DNA from: Acidobacteriota bacterium
Lineage (GTDB): Bacteria; Acidobacteriota; UBA6911
Length of the DNA stretch: 64,000 nt
Assembly: GCA_031271905.1 (NCBI GenBank)
Contig: JAISUT010000012.1
Location: 1-64,000, forward strand
Reading direction: 5' to 3'
Shown: positions 17,174 to 26,766 of the stretch, in pieces
How the letters are laid out: every line of letters starts with the position of its first letter
Position numbering within the stretch: position 1 is the stretch's first letter
Notes under the pieces: model-generated
What the model was told of the DNA's origin: nothing
The model's database searches: none
The model's input: the letters and a program-made list of their open reading frames with translations, nothing else
Program-made: the position numbers and the translations under genes

Positions 17174-17473
17174 ATCAATCAATCTCCTTAATGATCTTGG
17201 GATGAAAAAGCCTTTGGTCTTCACGAGGTCTTCGCGGGCTTATTCGGCCTCCATATCGGAAAGCTCAGCATAGCTGAAATCTACGTCACCCGCATCGTGC
17301 TCACCCTTATTGATATAGGCGGTGATGTTCTCGGAGATATAGCGATAGAACAGCATGCCGAGGACGTACTGTTTGAAGTCCCATCCGTCCACACTTCCGC
17401 GCAAGTCGTTGGCGATTCCCCAAATGGTGCGATGCAGCTCGGCGCGTTCCTGCTCTTTCCTGTTGTCCGGCAT
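17174..17473 (-). pseudogene. hsdM: hsdM (type I modification subunit) N-terminal stub
   Basis: The frame from 17473 gives ELHRTIWGIANDLRGSVDGW, then FKQYVLGMLFYRYISENITA and SYAELSDMEAE. This is the N-terminal domain of type I restriction HsdM. A TAA at 17240-17242 interrupts it. The same frame resumes with AREDLVKTKGFFIPRS, matching the next HsdM block, and then runs into hepT. The methyltransferase core is absent. A good GGAGAG site precedes the ATG, 15 bp after the guaA stop. The stub is truncated by insertion or deletion around the toxin-antitoxin pair. Confidence 0.82.
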
Positions 17474-17488
17474 GGTTAATTGCTCTCC

Positions 17489-19060
17489 TTATTCCCACTC
17501 GATGGTGCCGGGGGGCTTGCTCGTCACGTCGTAGACCACGCGGTTGATGCCGCGCACCTCGTTCACGATGCGGGTGGAGATGCGCTCCATCACCTCGTGG
17601 GGGATGCGCGCCCAGTCGGCGGTCATCCCGTCCATGCTCGTCACCATGCGCAGGGCAGCGACGTTCTCGTACGTCCGGTCGTCGCCCATCACCCCCACCG
17701 AGCGGATGGGCAGCAGCACCGCGAACGCCTGCCATATCTCCCGTTCGAGCCCGGCGCGCGCCAGCTCCTCGCGCAAGATGGCGTCCGCCTCGCGCAGCAC
17801 CGCCAGGCGCTCGTCGGTCACCGCGCCCAGGATGCGCACCGCCAGCCCCGGCCCGGGGAACGGCTGCCGCCAGACGAAGCGCGGGTCCATGCCCAGCTCC
17901 TCGCCGACCTTGCGCACCTCGTCCTTGAACAGCTCGCGCAACGGCTCCACCAGGGTGAAGTTCACGTCGCGCGGCAGCCCGCCCACGTTGTGGTGCGACT
18001 TGATGACCGCCGACGGCCCCCGCACCGAGGTCGATTCGATCACGTCGGGATAGAGCGTCCCCTGCACCAGGAACGGCGGGTTGCCCAGCTCCCGCGCCTG
18101 CGCCTCGAAGACGCGGATGAACTCCTCGCCGATGATCTTGCGCTTGCGCTCCGGCTCCTCCACGTCCCGCAACTTGCCGAGGAAGCGCTCGCCCGCGTCC
18201 ACCCCGACCACCTTCAGCTTGAGGTTCTCCCGGTACATCTCCAGCACCGTGCGGAACTCGTCCTTGCGCAACAGCCCGTTGTCTACGAAGACGCAGGTCA
18301 GCCGGTCGCCGATCGCCTTCTGCACCAAGAGTGCCGCGACGGTGGAATCGACGCCCCCCGAAAGGCCGCAGATGGCGGTGCGTTCCGATCCGATGGTTTC
18401 GGCGAGCTGGCGCACGGTCGATTCGATGAACGCCGACATCGTCCAGTCGCGCCGGCAGCCGCAGGCGCGCACCAGGAAGTTCTCCAGCACCTCCCTGCCG
18501 CAGAGGCTGTGGACCACCTCCGGGTGGAACTGCAACCCCCAGAGCTTGCGCCCCTCGTCGGCCGCCGCCGCCAGGATGGAGTCGTCGCCGCCGCCCGACT
18601 CGGCAAGGACGCGGAAGCCGGGAGGCAGCTCGACGACGCGGTCGCCGTGGCTCATCCAGGCTTGGAACCGTTTTTGGAACTGCGCGGGCAGGTCGCGGAA
18701 CAACGTGTCTTCGTCGCGCACCTCGACCGTCGCCTTGCCGAACTCACGCCGGTCGCCGCCGGGAACGACGCGTCCGCCCAGCGTCTGCGCCATGAGCTGC
18801 AGGCCGTAGCAAATGCCGAGGGTGGGGATGCCGGTCTCGAAAGCCTCGCGGGGGAGCGACGGGCTGCCTTCGCGGCAGACCGAGTCGGGGCCGCCCGAAA
18901 GGATGATGCCCGTGGGCTGCGCCGAGGCGATCTTCTCCATGGCGGCGTGGAAGGGGGCGATCTCGCAATAGACCGACAGCTCCCGGACGCGCCGCGCGAT
19001 CAGTTGGGTGTACTGCGAACCGAAATCGAGGATCAAGATGTTTTCGCGATGAGTGGCCAT
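17489..19060 (-). CDS. guaA: GMP synthase (glutamine-hydrolysing)
   Basis: 523 residues, full length; converts XMP to GMP. The N-terminal class I glutamine amidotransferase has [11 protein letters not shown] with the catalytic Cys, and the His-Glu pair in LQFHPEV. The central PP-loop ATP pyrophosphatase is [15 protein letters not shown]. The C-terminal dimerisation domain ends [18 protein letters not shown] precedes the ATG at 19060. It lies 120 bp downstream of hisG on the same strand, which may be one transcript. The defence remnants begin just after its stop. Confidence 0.97.
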   Translation of the reverse strand: MATHRENILILDFGSQYTQLIARRVRELSVYCEIAPFHAAMEKIASAQPTGIILSGGPDSVCREGSPSLPREAFETGIPTLGICYGLQLMAQTLGGRVVPGGDRREFGKATVEVRDEDTLFRDLPAQFQKRFQAWMSHGDRVVELPPGFRVLAESGGGDDSILAAAADEGRKLWGLQFHPEVVHSLCGREVLENFLVRACGCRRDWTMSAFIESTVRQLAETIGSERTAICGLSGGVDSTVAALLVQKAIGDRLTCVFVDNGLLRKDEFRTVLEMYRENLKLKVVGVDAGERFLGKLRDVEEPERKRKIIGEEFIRVFEAQARELGNPPFLVQGTLYPDVIESTSVRGPSAVIKSHHNVGGLPRDVNFTLVEPLRELFKDEVRKVGEELGMDPRFVWRQPFPGPGLAVRILGAVTDERLAVLREADAILREELARAGLEREIWQAFAVLLPIRSVGVMGDDRTYENVAALRMVTSMDGMTADWARIPHEVMERISTRIVNEVRGINRVVYDVTSKPPGTIEWE

Positions 19061-19180
19061 GGTTCCTTCTGCTAGAAGATGATGAATGCTTTGATGTGGG
19101 GCGCATGCGCCGGACGCGCCGTTGCGGCTCTGATCGTTTGCGGGCGCGGCCAGACCGCCCCGCCGCGCAAACCTCGCCCT

Positions 19181-20077
19181 TTACGCTATCAGCTTGTTCA
19201 GCGTGTATTCGATGATCCCCTCGGCGCCCGCCCGCTTCAACTCGGGGATGAGGCGCTTGACGACCTTCTCCTCCACGACGATCTCGACGGCTATCCAGCC
19301 CGACTGCGCCAGCGGACTCACGGTCGGATGCCGCAGCGCGGGGAGCAGCCCCATGACTTTTTCCAGCTCCCTCTGCGGGAGGTTCATCTTCAGGCCGACC
19401 ATCCCCTCGGCTGCCAGCGCCCCTTTGAGCAGGATGGCGACGTTCTCCATCTTCTCGCGCTTCCACGGGTCCGCCCACGCCTCCTTGTTGGCGATGAAGC
19501 GGGTGGTCGAGGCGAGCACGTCTTGGACGATGCGGAGCTGGTTGGCGCGCAGCGACCGCCCGGTCTCGGTCAGTTCCACGATGGCGTCCACCAATATCCC
19601 CGCCTTGGCCTCGGTCGCCCCCCATGAATATTCGACGTTGGCTTTGACCTTGTTCTTCGCCAAGAACTTCTTCACGAAGTTGACCAGCTCCGTGGCGACG
19701 GTCTTGCCTTCGAGGTCTTCGACCGAGTTGATCTTCGATTTCTCCGGCACCGCCAGCACCCAGCGCACCGGCTTGAAGCCGGACTTGCCATAGACCAGCT
19801 CGCAGATCTCCTTGACGCGCGCGCCGGTCTCCAGAATCCAATCCTGCCCGGTGATGCCTGCGTCGAACAAGCCGTTCTGGACGTACTTGCCCATCTCCTG
19901 CGAGCGGATGAGCATGATCTCGATCTCCTCGTCGTCGCAGTAGGGGAAGTACGAGCGGTCGCTGGAGGAGATGCGGATGCCCGCTTTGCGGAACAGCTCG
20001 ATGGTGGATTCCTGCAAACTCCCCTTGGGAAGCCCCAGTTTCAGTGTCTTTTTTACGCCTGCCTTGTCGTTCGCCAT
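19181..20077 (-). CDS. hisG: ATP phosphoribosyltransferase, long form
   Basis: 298 residues; first step of histidine synthesis (ATP + PRPP). The N-terminal catalytic domains show [21 protein letters not shown] and the PRPP loop region [19 protein letters not shown]. The C-terminal 80 residues ([20 protein letters not shown] and onward) form the ACT-like histidine feedback domain. So this is the HisZ-independent, allosteric long form. GGAG lies close to the ATG. No other his gene is nearby. Confidence 0.95.
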   Translation of the reverse strand: MANDKAGVKKTLKLGLPKGSLQESTIELFRKAGIRISSSDRSYFPYCDDEEIEIMLIRSQEMGKYVQNGLFDAGITGQDWILETGARVKEICELVYGKSGFKPVRWVLAVPEKSKINSVEDLEGKTVATELVNFVKKFLAKNKVKANVEYSWGATEAKAGILVDAIVELTETGRSLRANQLRIVQDVLASTTRFIANKEAWADPWKREKMENVAILLKGALAAEGMVGLKMNLPQRELEKVMGLLPALRHPTVSPLAQSGWIAVEIVVEEKVVKRLIPELKRAGAEGIIEYTLNKLIA

Positions 20078-20379
20078 GATTCTCCTTGCGAATTATTATG
20101 CCCGTATCGCGCCTGCGCCATACCTGCCGCACCCGCCGCCTTGGAAAAGCAATCGGTCATTTTACCAGACGGATTCCCATAAGAGGTGAAAAAGGGTGTT
20201 GCCGCAGTGGGAGAGAAGTGTATCTTTATGACCATGAAGCGAGGAGAAAAGTGTAGTCGGGAGTGTCGAAGCACGGGAGAAAAATGGAGCGAACAGCAAT
20301 CAAATCGTTGCCAAAAGCTCCCTCATACGCATCGCGGCGCGTCGATGGACGGGGCGAACAAGCTTTGGGAAGGTTCCCC
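20078..20379. other. Intergenic region upstream of hisG
   Basis: 302 bp between nifS stop and hisG start. It has lower GC than the flanks. An extended -10 for hisG is listed separately. The palindrome GGGAACCTTCCC directly follows the nifS stop. No gene is convincing here. Confidence 0.5.
20159..20167 (-). promoter_or_regulatory. Extended -10 (TGGTAAAAT), probable hisG promoter
   Basis: On the minus strand TGGTAAAAT is a TGn-extended -10 box, about 80 bases upstream of the hisG ATG. The -35 region is poor, as is common with extended -10 promoters. Confidence 0.35.
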
Positions 20380-21609
20380 TTATTTCAGGTGCGTCTGGCC
20401 GAGGCGCGCGTCGGCGTCCGCGCGCGGGGCGTTCTTCTCGTTGTCCCAGTACGGGGAGAGCTTGCGCAGGTTCGCCACCACCTTCGGGAGGTGCTCCAGC
20501 ACGTAGTCGATCTCATCCTCGGTGTTGTAGCGGCTCAGGCTGAAGCGGAGGGAGCCGTGGATGGCGGTGAAGGGCACCTTCATGGCGCGCAGGACGTGCG
20601 ACGGCTCCAGCGACCCCGACGTGCATGCCGAGCCGCTGGACGCGCAGATGCCGAGGCCGCTGAGCTGGAACAGCATCCCCTCCCCCTCGATGTAGTGGAA
20701 GGCGATGTTGAGCGTGTTCGGCAGGCGCTCCGCCCCCTTGCCGTTGACCTGCGCGGCGGGGATGCGCTCCATCAACCCCGCCTCCAAGCGGTCGCGCAGC
20801 TTCCCGACGCGCGCCTCGTCCTCGTCCATGCGTTCCGTAGCCAGCTCCAACGCCTTGCTGATGCCGATGATGTAGGGGACGTTCTCCGTCCCCGCGCGCC
20901 GCCCCTCGGCCTGGTGCCCGCCGAAAAGGTAGGGGCGCACCCGCGTCCCCTTGCGCAGGAACAGCACGCCGACCCCCTTGGGCGCGTGCAGCTTGTGACC
21001 CGAGAACGAGAGCATGTCCACGTAGGGGAGCCCGCTCACCAGGTCGATGGGGAGCTTGCCCACGGTCTGCGTCGCGTCCGTGTGGAAGATGATGGACGGG
21101 TCGGTCTGCTTGGCGATGCGCGAAAGCTGGTCGATGGGGAACACCACCCCCGTCTCGTTGTTGGCGTGCATGATGGAGACCATCAGCGTCGCGGGTGAGA
21201 GCGCCTGGATGAACTCGCGGACGTTCAGGTTGCCGTCGCGGTCCACGCCCAGCCAGGTGACCTTGTACCCCTCCCGCTCCAGCTCGCGGCAGACCTCGAT
21301 CACGGCGGGATGCTCGACCGAGGTGGTGATGATGTGGCGCCGCTCCGGGTTGCCGCGCGCCGCGCCGAAGATGGCGGCGTTGTTGCTCTCGCTGGCGCAG
21401 CCGGTGAAAATGACCTCCCTGGGGTCGATGCCGCCCAGGCGGTCGGCGACGCCCTTGCGCGCCGCCCCGAGCGCCTGGCTGGTCTGGCGCGCCGGCTCGT
21501 ACATGGAGCTGGGGTTGAAATAGTCCTCGGTGAAATAGGGTGCCATCGCCTCGTAGACCTCCGGGGCGACCCGCGTTGTGGCGTTGTTGTCGAGATATAT
21601 TGTCTTCAT
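20380..21609 (-). CDS. nifS: Cysteine desulfurase NifS
   Basis: 409 residues, PLP enzyme releasing sulfur from cysteine for Fe-S assembly. It has YLDNNATTRVAPEV at the N-terminus and the HTDATQTVGK pocket. The PLP Lys is in SFSGHKLHAPKG (about 208) and the active Cys loop is SSGSACTSGSLEPSHVL. The short loop spacing and ATT motif are the group I NifS/IscS type. It lies 62 bp downstream of nifU. The two form a NIF-type Fe-S pair, used in many anaerobes for general cluster synthesis; no nitrogenase gene is present here. Confidence 0.96.
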   Translation of the reverse strand: MKTIYLDNNATTRVAPEVYEAMAPYFTEDYFNPSSMYEPARQTSQALGAARKGVADRLGGIDPREVIFTGCASESNNAAIFGAARGNPERRHIITTSVEHPAVIEVCRELEREGYKVTWLGVDRDGNLNVREFIQALSPATLMVSIMHANNETGVVFPIDQLSRIAKQTDPSIIFHTDATQTVGKLPIDLVSGLPYVDMLSFSGHKLHAPKGVGVLFLRKGTRVRPYLFGGHQAEGRRAGTENVPYIIGISKALELATERMDEDEARVGKLRDRLEAGLMERIPAAQVNGKGAERLPNTLNIAFHYIEGEGMLFQLSGLGICASSGSACTSGSLEPSHVLRAMKVPFTAIHGSLRFSLSRYNTEDEIDYVLEHLPKVVANLRKLSPYWDNEKNAPRADADARLGQTHLK

Positions 21610-21671
21610 GGCGCTCCCCCCTCCCCCTATTTCCGCCCTTCCCGCCCTTCTGTCGCGCTTCCTTTACACCC

Positions 21672-22637
21672 TTACACCTCGATGACGCGGATGCGCTCGT
21701 CCACCTGCTCTTTCAGGATGCGCTCCACCATCAGCTTCATCGTGTAGGTGGCGCCGGCGCACCCCTTGCACGCGCCGCGCAGGGAGCAGTAGACCATCGT
21801 CCCCTTGATGTCCACGACCTCTATGTCGCCGCCGTCGCGCTTCAAGCCGGGGCGGACGAACTCGTCGATGACCTTCTCGACCTTCTTGGCGAACTGGAAC
21901 GGGGAGAACTCCGCGACATCCTTCGTCCCGTCCCCGGTCAGCGAGGCGAGCGGCACGATCGGCTTCGCCGCCGCCGCGCCCGCCTTTACGCCCCACACCT
22001 CGTCAAGGATGTCTTGCAGACCGCCCGGCACGTGATGGCAGGACATGCAACCGCCGCCCGCCTTGAGCGCCGCGGTGACCTGCGGGATGGTGCGCAGGTT
22101 CAGCTCGCGGATCTTCCGCTTCAAGTAAGGCTCCGTGACGGAGAAGCACTTGCAGACGACGCGCCCGTCCTCCGTCTCGCCGTCGTGGATGTCCACGCCC
22201 AGCTTCTTCAGATCGACGCCGCGCCGTTGCGCCCAGTTGTAGACGGCGGCCTCCAACGCCTCCGCGCCCATCACGGAGCAGTGGATCTTCTGCTCGGGCA
22301 GCCCTTCGAGGTAGTCCACGATGTCCTTGTTCTGGATGTTCAGCGCCGTGATCGGCGTGTATTGCCCCGCCTCGATGATCTCGCACAACGCCTCGGACGA
22401 GGCGATGGCCGAGGTGCAGCCGAAGGTGAGGTACTTCGCCTCGGTGATCACGTCCTGGGTCGGGTCGCTCGGATGCCGCCGGACGCGGAAGGTGAAACGC
22501 ATGGCGTCGCCGCAAGCTATGGAACCATGCTCCCCCATGCCGTCCGGGTTCTCGATCTCGCCCAAGTGGGTGCCGGGCTTGCCCTGCACGGCGTCCATGA
22601 AAAGCTGCTTGGTCTTCTCGCTGTATTCCCAGCCCAT
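21672..22637 (-). CDS. nifU: NifU three-domain Fe-S scaffold
   Basis: 321 residues. The start at 22637 (MGWEYSEKTKQLFMDAV) has GGAG upstream. The N-terminal IscU-like domain has cluster Cys in SIACGD, TFGCTSA and IHCSVMG. The middle [2Fe-2S] BFD-like domain has VCKCFSV and GGGCMSCHH. The C-terminal NifU/Nfu domain has GACKGCAGAT. All nine expected Cys are visible. It assembles clusters with sulfur from the adjacent NifS. The Lys/Ala/Pro-rich linker (about 212-240) before the Nfu domain is typical. Confidence 0.95.
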   Translation of the reverse strand: MGWEYSEKTKQLFMDAVQGKPGTHLGEIENPDGMGEHGSIACGDAMRFTFRVRRHPSDPTQDVITEAKYLTFGCTSAIASSEALCEIIEAGQYTPITALNIQNKDIVDYLEGLPEQKIHCSVMGAEALEAAVYNWAQRRGVDLKKLGVDIHDGETEDGRVVCKCFSVTEPYLKRKIRELNLRTIPQVTAALKAGGGCMSCHHVPGGLQDILDEVWGVKAGAAAAKPIVPLASLTGDGTKDVAEFSPFQFAKKVEKVIDEFVRPGLKRDGGDIEVVDIKGTMVYCSLRGACKGCAGATYTMKLMVERILKEQVDERIRVIEV

Positions 22638-22880
22638 TTCAAACTCCAATGCCGCCGCCTGGCCGGTGCGAACCCTATCCGCCTCCGCGCCCGCGACGGC
22701 TCTAAACGTTGTCCGATAACTATACTGCGTTTGGGAAGGGCTGACAATGCCGGGCACCCGTCCCCGGACGTCCCCGCCCCACCGGCGCGCTCCGCGACCG
22801 CATGGTCAAATCCCGCCCCGCCCTTAGGCCTGGGGAGGCGCCTTCTGGCGCCGCCGACGCCCCGGCTTCGCCCCCGGATG

Positions 22881-24296
22881 TCAACGGGGGCGGCGCGTTG
22901 CGCCATCCCTTGAGGCTAGGCGGGCCTTCGCCCAAGCGAGCGCCCCCGCATCGTCCCCGAACGCGCCGTCGAGCTGCGCCTCGAACGCCTCGTCCAGCAA
23001 CGGGCGGAAACCCGGTCCCGGCTCAAGGCCCAGCGCGACCAGGTGCCGCCCCATCAATATCCGCCTGGGCGCGGAGTCCTCCAGCGCCAACGCCGCCGCC
23101 CGCTCCAGCAGCCACACCCCCTGCGGCGACTCCTGGGGGCGTTGCGGGGGGCGTCCGCGCCGGTCGGCGTCGTCCACGCGCACGAGGCGGTCGAGGCGCC
23201 CCGCCTTGCGGGCGAGGCGGCGGACGGCGGCGTCGCCCGCTTTCGCGCGCCACAGCTCCAGCGGGCGCATATGCAGCTCGACCAGCGGCAGCACAGCCTC
23301 GATCAGCTCGCGATGGCGCGTCATGCGCTCCAAGAACGCCTGCGCCAGCGGCACGCCCGCCGCCTCGTGCCCGTAGGCGTGCCAGCGCCCGTCCGCCTCT
23401 TTCTTCGTCGCCACCGCCTTGCCGAAGTCGTGGCAGAGCACCGCCAGCCCGACGACCAAGTCCTCCCAGCCGTCCCCCGTCCGGCGTTCGGCGAAGGCGT
23501 CCAGGCTGTATATGGTGTGCGCCCAGACATCCCCCTCGGGGTGCCACTCTTGATCCTGCGCGACGCCGACGAGCGCCTCGAGCTCCGGGTAGTGGCGCAC
23601 CCAGCCGCAGTCGCGCAGGAACCCCAGGCCCAGCGAAGGCTTCCTCCCCTTCAGGAGCAGCTTCGACCATTCCTCGAACACGCGCTCCGCAGGCAAGCCC
23701 TCGTGCCCGACGCTGCGGCAGAGCGCGACCGTCTCCGGCGCGGGGGTCAGCTCGAAGCGCGCCACGAACTGCATCGCCCGCAACACCCGCAGCGGATCCT
23801 CCGCGAACGCGGGCGAAGTGTGGCGCAGCACCCCCGCGCCGAGGTCGCGCCGTCCGCCGTGCGGGTCGAGCAGTTCGCCCGTCTGCGGGTCCCAGTAGAT
23901 CGCGTTGACGGTGAAGTCCCGCCGCGCGGCGGCTTCGGCGAGCGGCATGAACGGGTCGCCCCGCACGGTGAAGCCGCGATGCCCGCGCCCGGACTTCGAC
24001 TCGCGCCGCGGCAGGGCGACGTCGATGCCGCGCCCCTTGACCTTGAACACGCCGAACGCCTGTCCGACGGCGATGATCTCGAAATCCCGGCGGAGGACGC
24101 CTTCCAGCGCCTCGGCGTCGATGCCGTGAACCTCGATGTCGATGTCCTTGGGGCGGACGCCCAGGAGCGCGTCGCGCACGCACCCCCCCACCAGCAGGGC
24201 GCGGCCGCCCCGGTCGGCGACCGCCCGCACGATGGTCGCGACGGCGTCCAGGCCGCCGTCAAGCGCGATCAGGCGGGGGATTTTTTCACCGTCCAT
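22881..24296 (-). CDS. cca: CCA-adding tRNA nucleotidyltransferase with HD domain
   Basis: 471 residues. The class II poly(A) polymerase-like head has LVGGCVRDALLGVRPKDIDIEV, with the catalytic DxD, and RRDFTVNAIYWDP. Next comes the RNA-binding neck (AEDPLRVLRAMQFVARFEL), then an HD domain (LAVLCHDFGKA, HMRPLELW). The HD phosphohydrolase/phosphatase form resembles E. coli Cca. The gene overlaps the end of the panE-like gene by 11 bp, so both are likely co-translated. The C-terminus is Arg/Ala-rich and less conserved. Confidence 0.93.
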   Translation of the reverse strand: MDGEKIPRLIALDGGLDAVATIVRAVADRGGRALLVGGCVRDALLGVRPKDIDIEVHGIDAEALEGVLRRDFEIIAVGQAFGVFKVKGRGIDVALPRRESKSGRGHRGFTVRGDPFMPLAEAAARRDFTVNAIYWDPQTGELLDPHGGRRDLGAGVLRHTSPAFAEDPLRVLRAMQFVARFELTPAPETVALCRSVGHEGLPAERVFEEWSKLLLKGRKPSLGLGFLRDCGWVRHYPELEALVGVAQDQEWHPEGDVWAHTIYSLDAFAERRTGDGWEDLVVGLAVLCHDFGKAVATKKEADGRWHAYGHEAAGVPLAQAFLERMTRHRELIEAVLPLVELHMRPLELWRAKAGDAAVRRLARKAGRLDRLVRVDDADRRGRPPQRPQESPQGVWLLERAAALALEDSAPRRILMGRHLVALGLEPGPGFRPLLDEAFEAQLDGAFGDDAGALAWAKARLASRDGATRRPR

Positions 24297-25224
24297 AACA
24301 GTCCTGGACGAAGCGCAACTGGCGGGCGAGCATGGCGGTCCTGGGCATGTCGAAGCCCGCGTGGGCGGCGGCGGCCACCGGGCGATCGTAGATGTACTCT
24401 ATCTCCATCGGGCGGCGATGGTCGCAGTCCAGTTTCATGCTCGGCGCGTAGGGGGTCATTTGCAGCGTGTTGTCGATCATCTTCTGCGCCAGCGACTCCT
24501 TGAGGGGCACGCCGACGGCGTTCGCGCCGCCGACGACCTCCAGCATGACGTCCCGCACCAGCTCGCGCGTCGCCTCGTGCGCGACCAGCCGGTCTGTCGT
24601 GGCGCCCATGACCACCGTCAGGCCGTTGAAGGGGACGTTCCAGACCAGCTTGCGCCAGCGCGCGAAGGCGAGGTCGGGCGCCAGTTTCGCAGGCACCCCC
24701 GCCGCGCGCAGATCCTCGGCCACCTGCCCCAAGACGCCAGACGCCGCGCCGCCGTCCGCCCCCGTCGCACCGGGGACGCCGATGTCGAGGTCGCCGTAGT
24801 CGAGGTGGGCGATGTGGCCGGGGCCTTTCTTTTGCGCGCAGACGAACGCCAGCCCGCCGGCGACGGCGACGCCGGGGAGCGCGGCGGCAAGGTCTTCCTC
24901 CACGCCGAGGCCGTTCTGCAGGAGCAGCACGACGGCGCCCGGATGCAACAACGGGCGCAACAGGCCTGGCAGCGCGGCGTTGCCCGTGGTCTTGATGCAG
25001 ACCAGGACGACGTCGCACCGGGGCATCTCCCGCACGGTTGCGTAGGCGTTGACGGCGGGCAGGTGGAAGCCGCCCTTGACGGAATCGACCCGCAGCCCGT
25101 TTTCCCGGACGAAGCCGTAGTCGCTGCGCAGCAGGAAATGCACCTCCCGCCCCGCCTGGGCGAGCCTGCCGCCGTAATAGCCGCCCAGCGCCCCCGTCCC
25201 GACAACCCCGTACCTGATCCGCAT
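24286..25224 (-). CDS. panE: 2-dehydropantoate 2-reductase (ketopantoate reductase) family
   Basis: 312 residues, ApbA/PanE family, NADPH-dependent. The N-terminal Rossmann motif is GVVGTGALGGYYGGRLAQAG, then CIKTTGN and LLQNGLG. The catalytic-site segment is FARWRKLVWNVPFNGLTV (Lys and Asn), and EIEYIYDRPV is near the C-terminus. Pantothenate synthesis is the usual role. The subgroup also includes other 2-oxoacid reductases, so the symbol is provisional. It is first gene of the pair with cca. Confidence 0.85.
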   Translation of the reverse strand: MRIRYGVVGTGALGGYYGGRLAQAGREVHFLLRSDYGFVRENGLRVDSVKGGFHLPAVNAYATVREMPRCDVVLVCIKTTGNAALPGLLRPLLHPGAVVLLLQNGLGVEEDLAAALPGVAVAGGLAFVCAQKKGPGHIAHLDYGDLDIGVPGATGADGGAASGVLGQVAEDLRAAGVPAKLAPDLAFARWRKLVWNVPFNGLTVVMGATTDRLVAHEATRELVRDVMLEVVGGANAVGVPLKESLAQKMIDNTLQMTPYAPSMKLDCDHRRPMEIEYIYDRPVAAAAHAGFDMPRTAMLARQLRFVQDCYGR

Positions 25225-25438
25225 GCCGCCCCCTCCGTGTCTCGACGATCACATAAAGCGAAGATGTTACCCGGTCGGAGGACGTCCGTTCAAGACACCC
25301 GTTCCGCGCGGGCGGCCGGCGCCCCGGGCTGGGGCGGGCGGAGACGTCGTCCCCAAGCGTCCCTGCAAAGCGTCCCCGACCTTGAAAACACGCCGGTTTG
25401 CCCATACGATTAGACGCATGGTCACAAAGGGCGGACGG

Positions 25439-26311
25439 ATGACGATGCGGCGGACGGGCTTTCTCCGGCGCGCCGCCGCGTCCGCCGCCATCGCCGTCGC
25501 ATCCCTGTGCGTGCTCGTCGCAAACGCCCACGCCGGGGAAAGCCCTGCCGGTTATCCGCTGGAGGTCGAGGTCGTGACGCCGCTGGAGGCTTCCCCCGCC
25601 TCTGCGCACCCTTCCGCCGGCGCGCGCACCCCCGGCTTCGGGCGCGGCAACGTCGCCGACGGCGCATCCGTCCGCGCCATCGATCTCACCGGCGTCTGCG
25701 ACGTCAAGGTCGGCAGGCTGCCGGAGGGGAGGCGCCACCCCGCCAGGTGGCTGGAACCGGGGCGGCGGCTCCGGTTGCGCGTCGAATGGGGGATGGGCGG
25801 CGAATCCAGCGAATGCGACTTTGACGCGGCCGTCCGCGACGGCGTGTACGTGGAGCAGGGAGGGCGCGCTTCGCTCGCGGGGCAGGCGCAGCTCGCGGGG
25901 TGGCGGGCGGCGGCCGAGGCTGCGGAGCGCGAGGTCGCCGACCGGGCGGATTACACCGTGACCCTGTTCGTGCTCAACGGGAACGCCTCCGACGCGCCGT
26001 CCCGCGTCTTCGGGATCCCCTCCGGCACGTTCAAGGGTTTCGGCCAGGGGGATATCTTTGAAGACCGGGCGGGTCACGGCGTGCATTTCACCTATGAATG
26101 CATCGGCGTGCTCCAACCCGGCAAGAGGTATCCTGCCAAGTGGCTTGAGGGGCAGACCCGCCTGGAGGTCTTGGTGCCGTCGGAGCGCCATCCCGGACGC
26201 CATTACCTGTGCGAGGCGGCGACCGATGTCCGGCAGGAGTTCTACGTGCGCGATGCCGCGCCCCGCCCCGGATGCGGGGCGCGGCATGGGTACATCATTG
26301 GCGTTTTCTGA
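25439..26311 (+). CDS. Secreted protein with two internal repeats, unknown function
   Basis: About 290 residues. A signal peptide (RRTGFLRRAAASAAIAVASL then CVLVANAHAG) ends in an AHA cleavage motif. The mature part repeats itself. Unit 1 has FGRGNVADG, CDVKVGRLPEGRRHPARWLE, then SECDFDAAVRDGVYV. Unit 2 has FGQGDIFEDRAG, CIGVLQPGKRYPAKWLE, then LCEAATDVRQEFYV. Each unit keeps two Cys that may pair. I do not recognise the family. The start at 25439 follows a GGGCGG site; 25418 is an alternative ATG. It stands between panE (divergent) and glnB. Confidence 0.65.
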   Translation: MTMRRTGFLRRAAASAAIAVASLCVLVANAHAGESPAGYPLEVEVVTPLEASPASAHPSAGARTPGFGRGNVADGASVRAIDLTGVCDVKVGRLPEGRRHPARWLEPGRRLRLRVEWGMGGESSECDFDAAVRDGVYVEQGGRASLAGQAQLAGWRAAAEAAEREVADRADYTVTLFVLNGNASDAPSRVFGIPSGTFKGFGQGDIFEDRAGHGVHFTYECIGVLQPGKRYPAKWLEGQTRLEVLVPSERHPGRHYLCEAATDVRQEFYVRDAAPRPGCGARHGYIIGVF

Positions 26312-26344
26312 TTTTGCGCAGACATTTTTGTATAACCGGACACG

Positions 26345-26373
26345 TTGACACTTTTCGCGCGACTGCGTAAAGT
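26345..26373 (+). promoter_or_regulatory. sigma70 promoter of glnB-glnD
   Basis: TTGACA at 26345-26350 and TAAAGT at 26368-26373 are separated by 17 bp, a near-consensus promoter about 45 bases upstream of the glnB ATG. No sigma54 (GG-N10-GC) element was seen. Confidence 0.7.
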
Positions 26374-26421
26374 GATGGTTCAGGTGAACAAGGACGGGAT
26401 TCTTTAGGGAGGTGTTACATC

Positions 26422-26760
26422 ATGCAACTGATTTCGGCGGTTATACGACCCCATCGTTTGAACGAGGTCAAAGAGGCTCTGTTCGCAGTCAACATCGCCG
26501 GGCTGACGGTTTCCGAGGTGCGCGGCGTGGGCAAGCAGAAGACGAAGGTGGAGCGGTACCGCGGCTCGGAGTACAAGTTCGACCTGATGGCGAAGGTGAA
26601 GATCGAAGTCGCGGTGACCGACGACCAACTCCAGACCGCGATCGACACGATCCGCAAGGCGGCGCTCACGGGAGAGGTGGGGGACGGCAAGATATTCATC
26701 ACGCCGCTTGACGAGGTGGTCCGCATCCGCACCGGCGAACGGGGCGAGGACGCATTGTAG
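26422..26760 (+). CDS. glnB: Nitrogen regulatory protein P-II
   Basis: 112 residues. The T-loop contains YRGSEY with Tyr51 at the uridylylation position, and the B-loop is TGEVGDGKIF. The C-terminus is VRIRTGERGEDAL. Two residues of the usual QKGHTE stretch are changed (QKTKVE). P-II reports glutamine/2-oxoglutarate and ATP/ADP status to GlnE, NtrB or AmtB. AGGGAGG precedes the ATG. glnD starts 6 bp after the stop. Confidence 0.97.
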   Translation: MQLISAVIRPHRLNEVKEALFAVNIAGLTVSEVRGVGKQKTKVERYRGSEYKFDLMAKVKIEVAVTDDQLQTAIDTIRKAALTGEVGDGKIFITPLDEVVRIRTGERGEDAL

Positions 26761-26766
26761 CCAGCC

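Noticed and set aside
20369-20382. GGGAACCTTCCC palindrome at the nifS stop as a fourth MITE copy
   Set aside because: Only the first seven bases match the element end; the body does not match and no second end is found.
20186-20506. A 106-codon plus-strand frame between hisG and nifS
   Set aside because: No family resemblance, and its second half is antisense to nifS. The start has no ribosome site.
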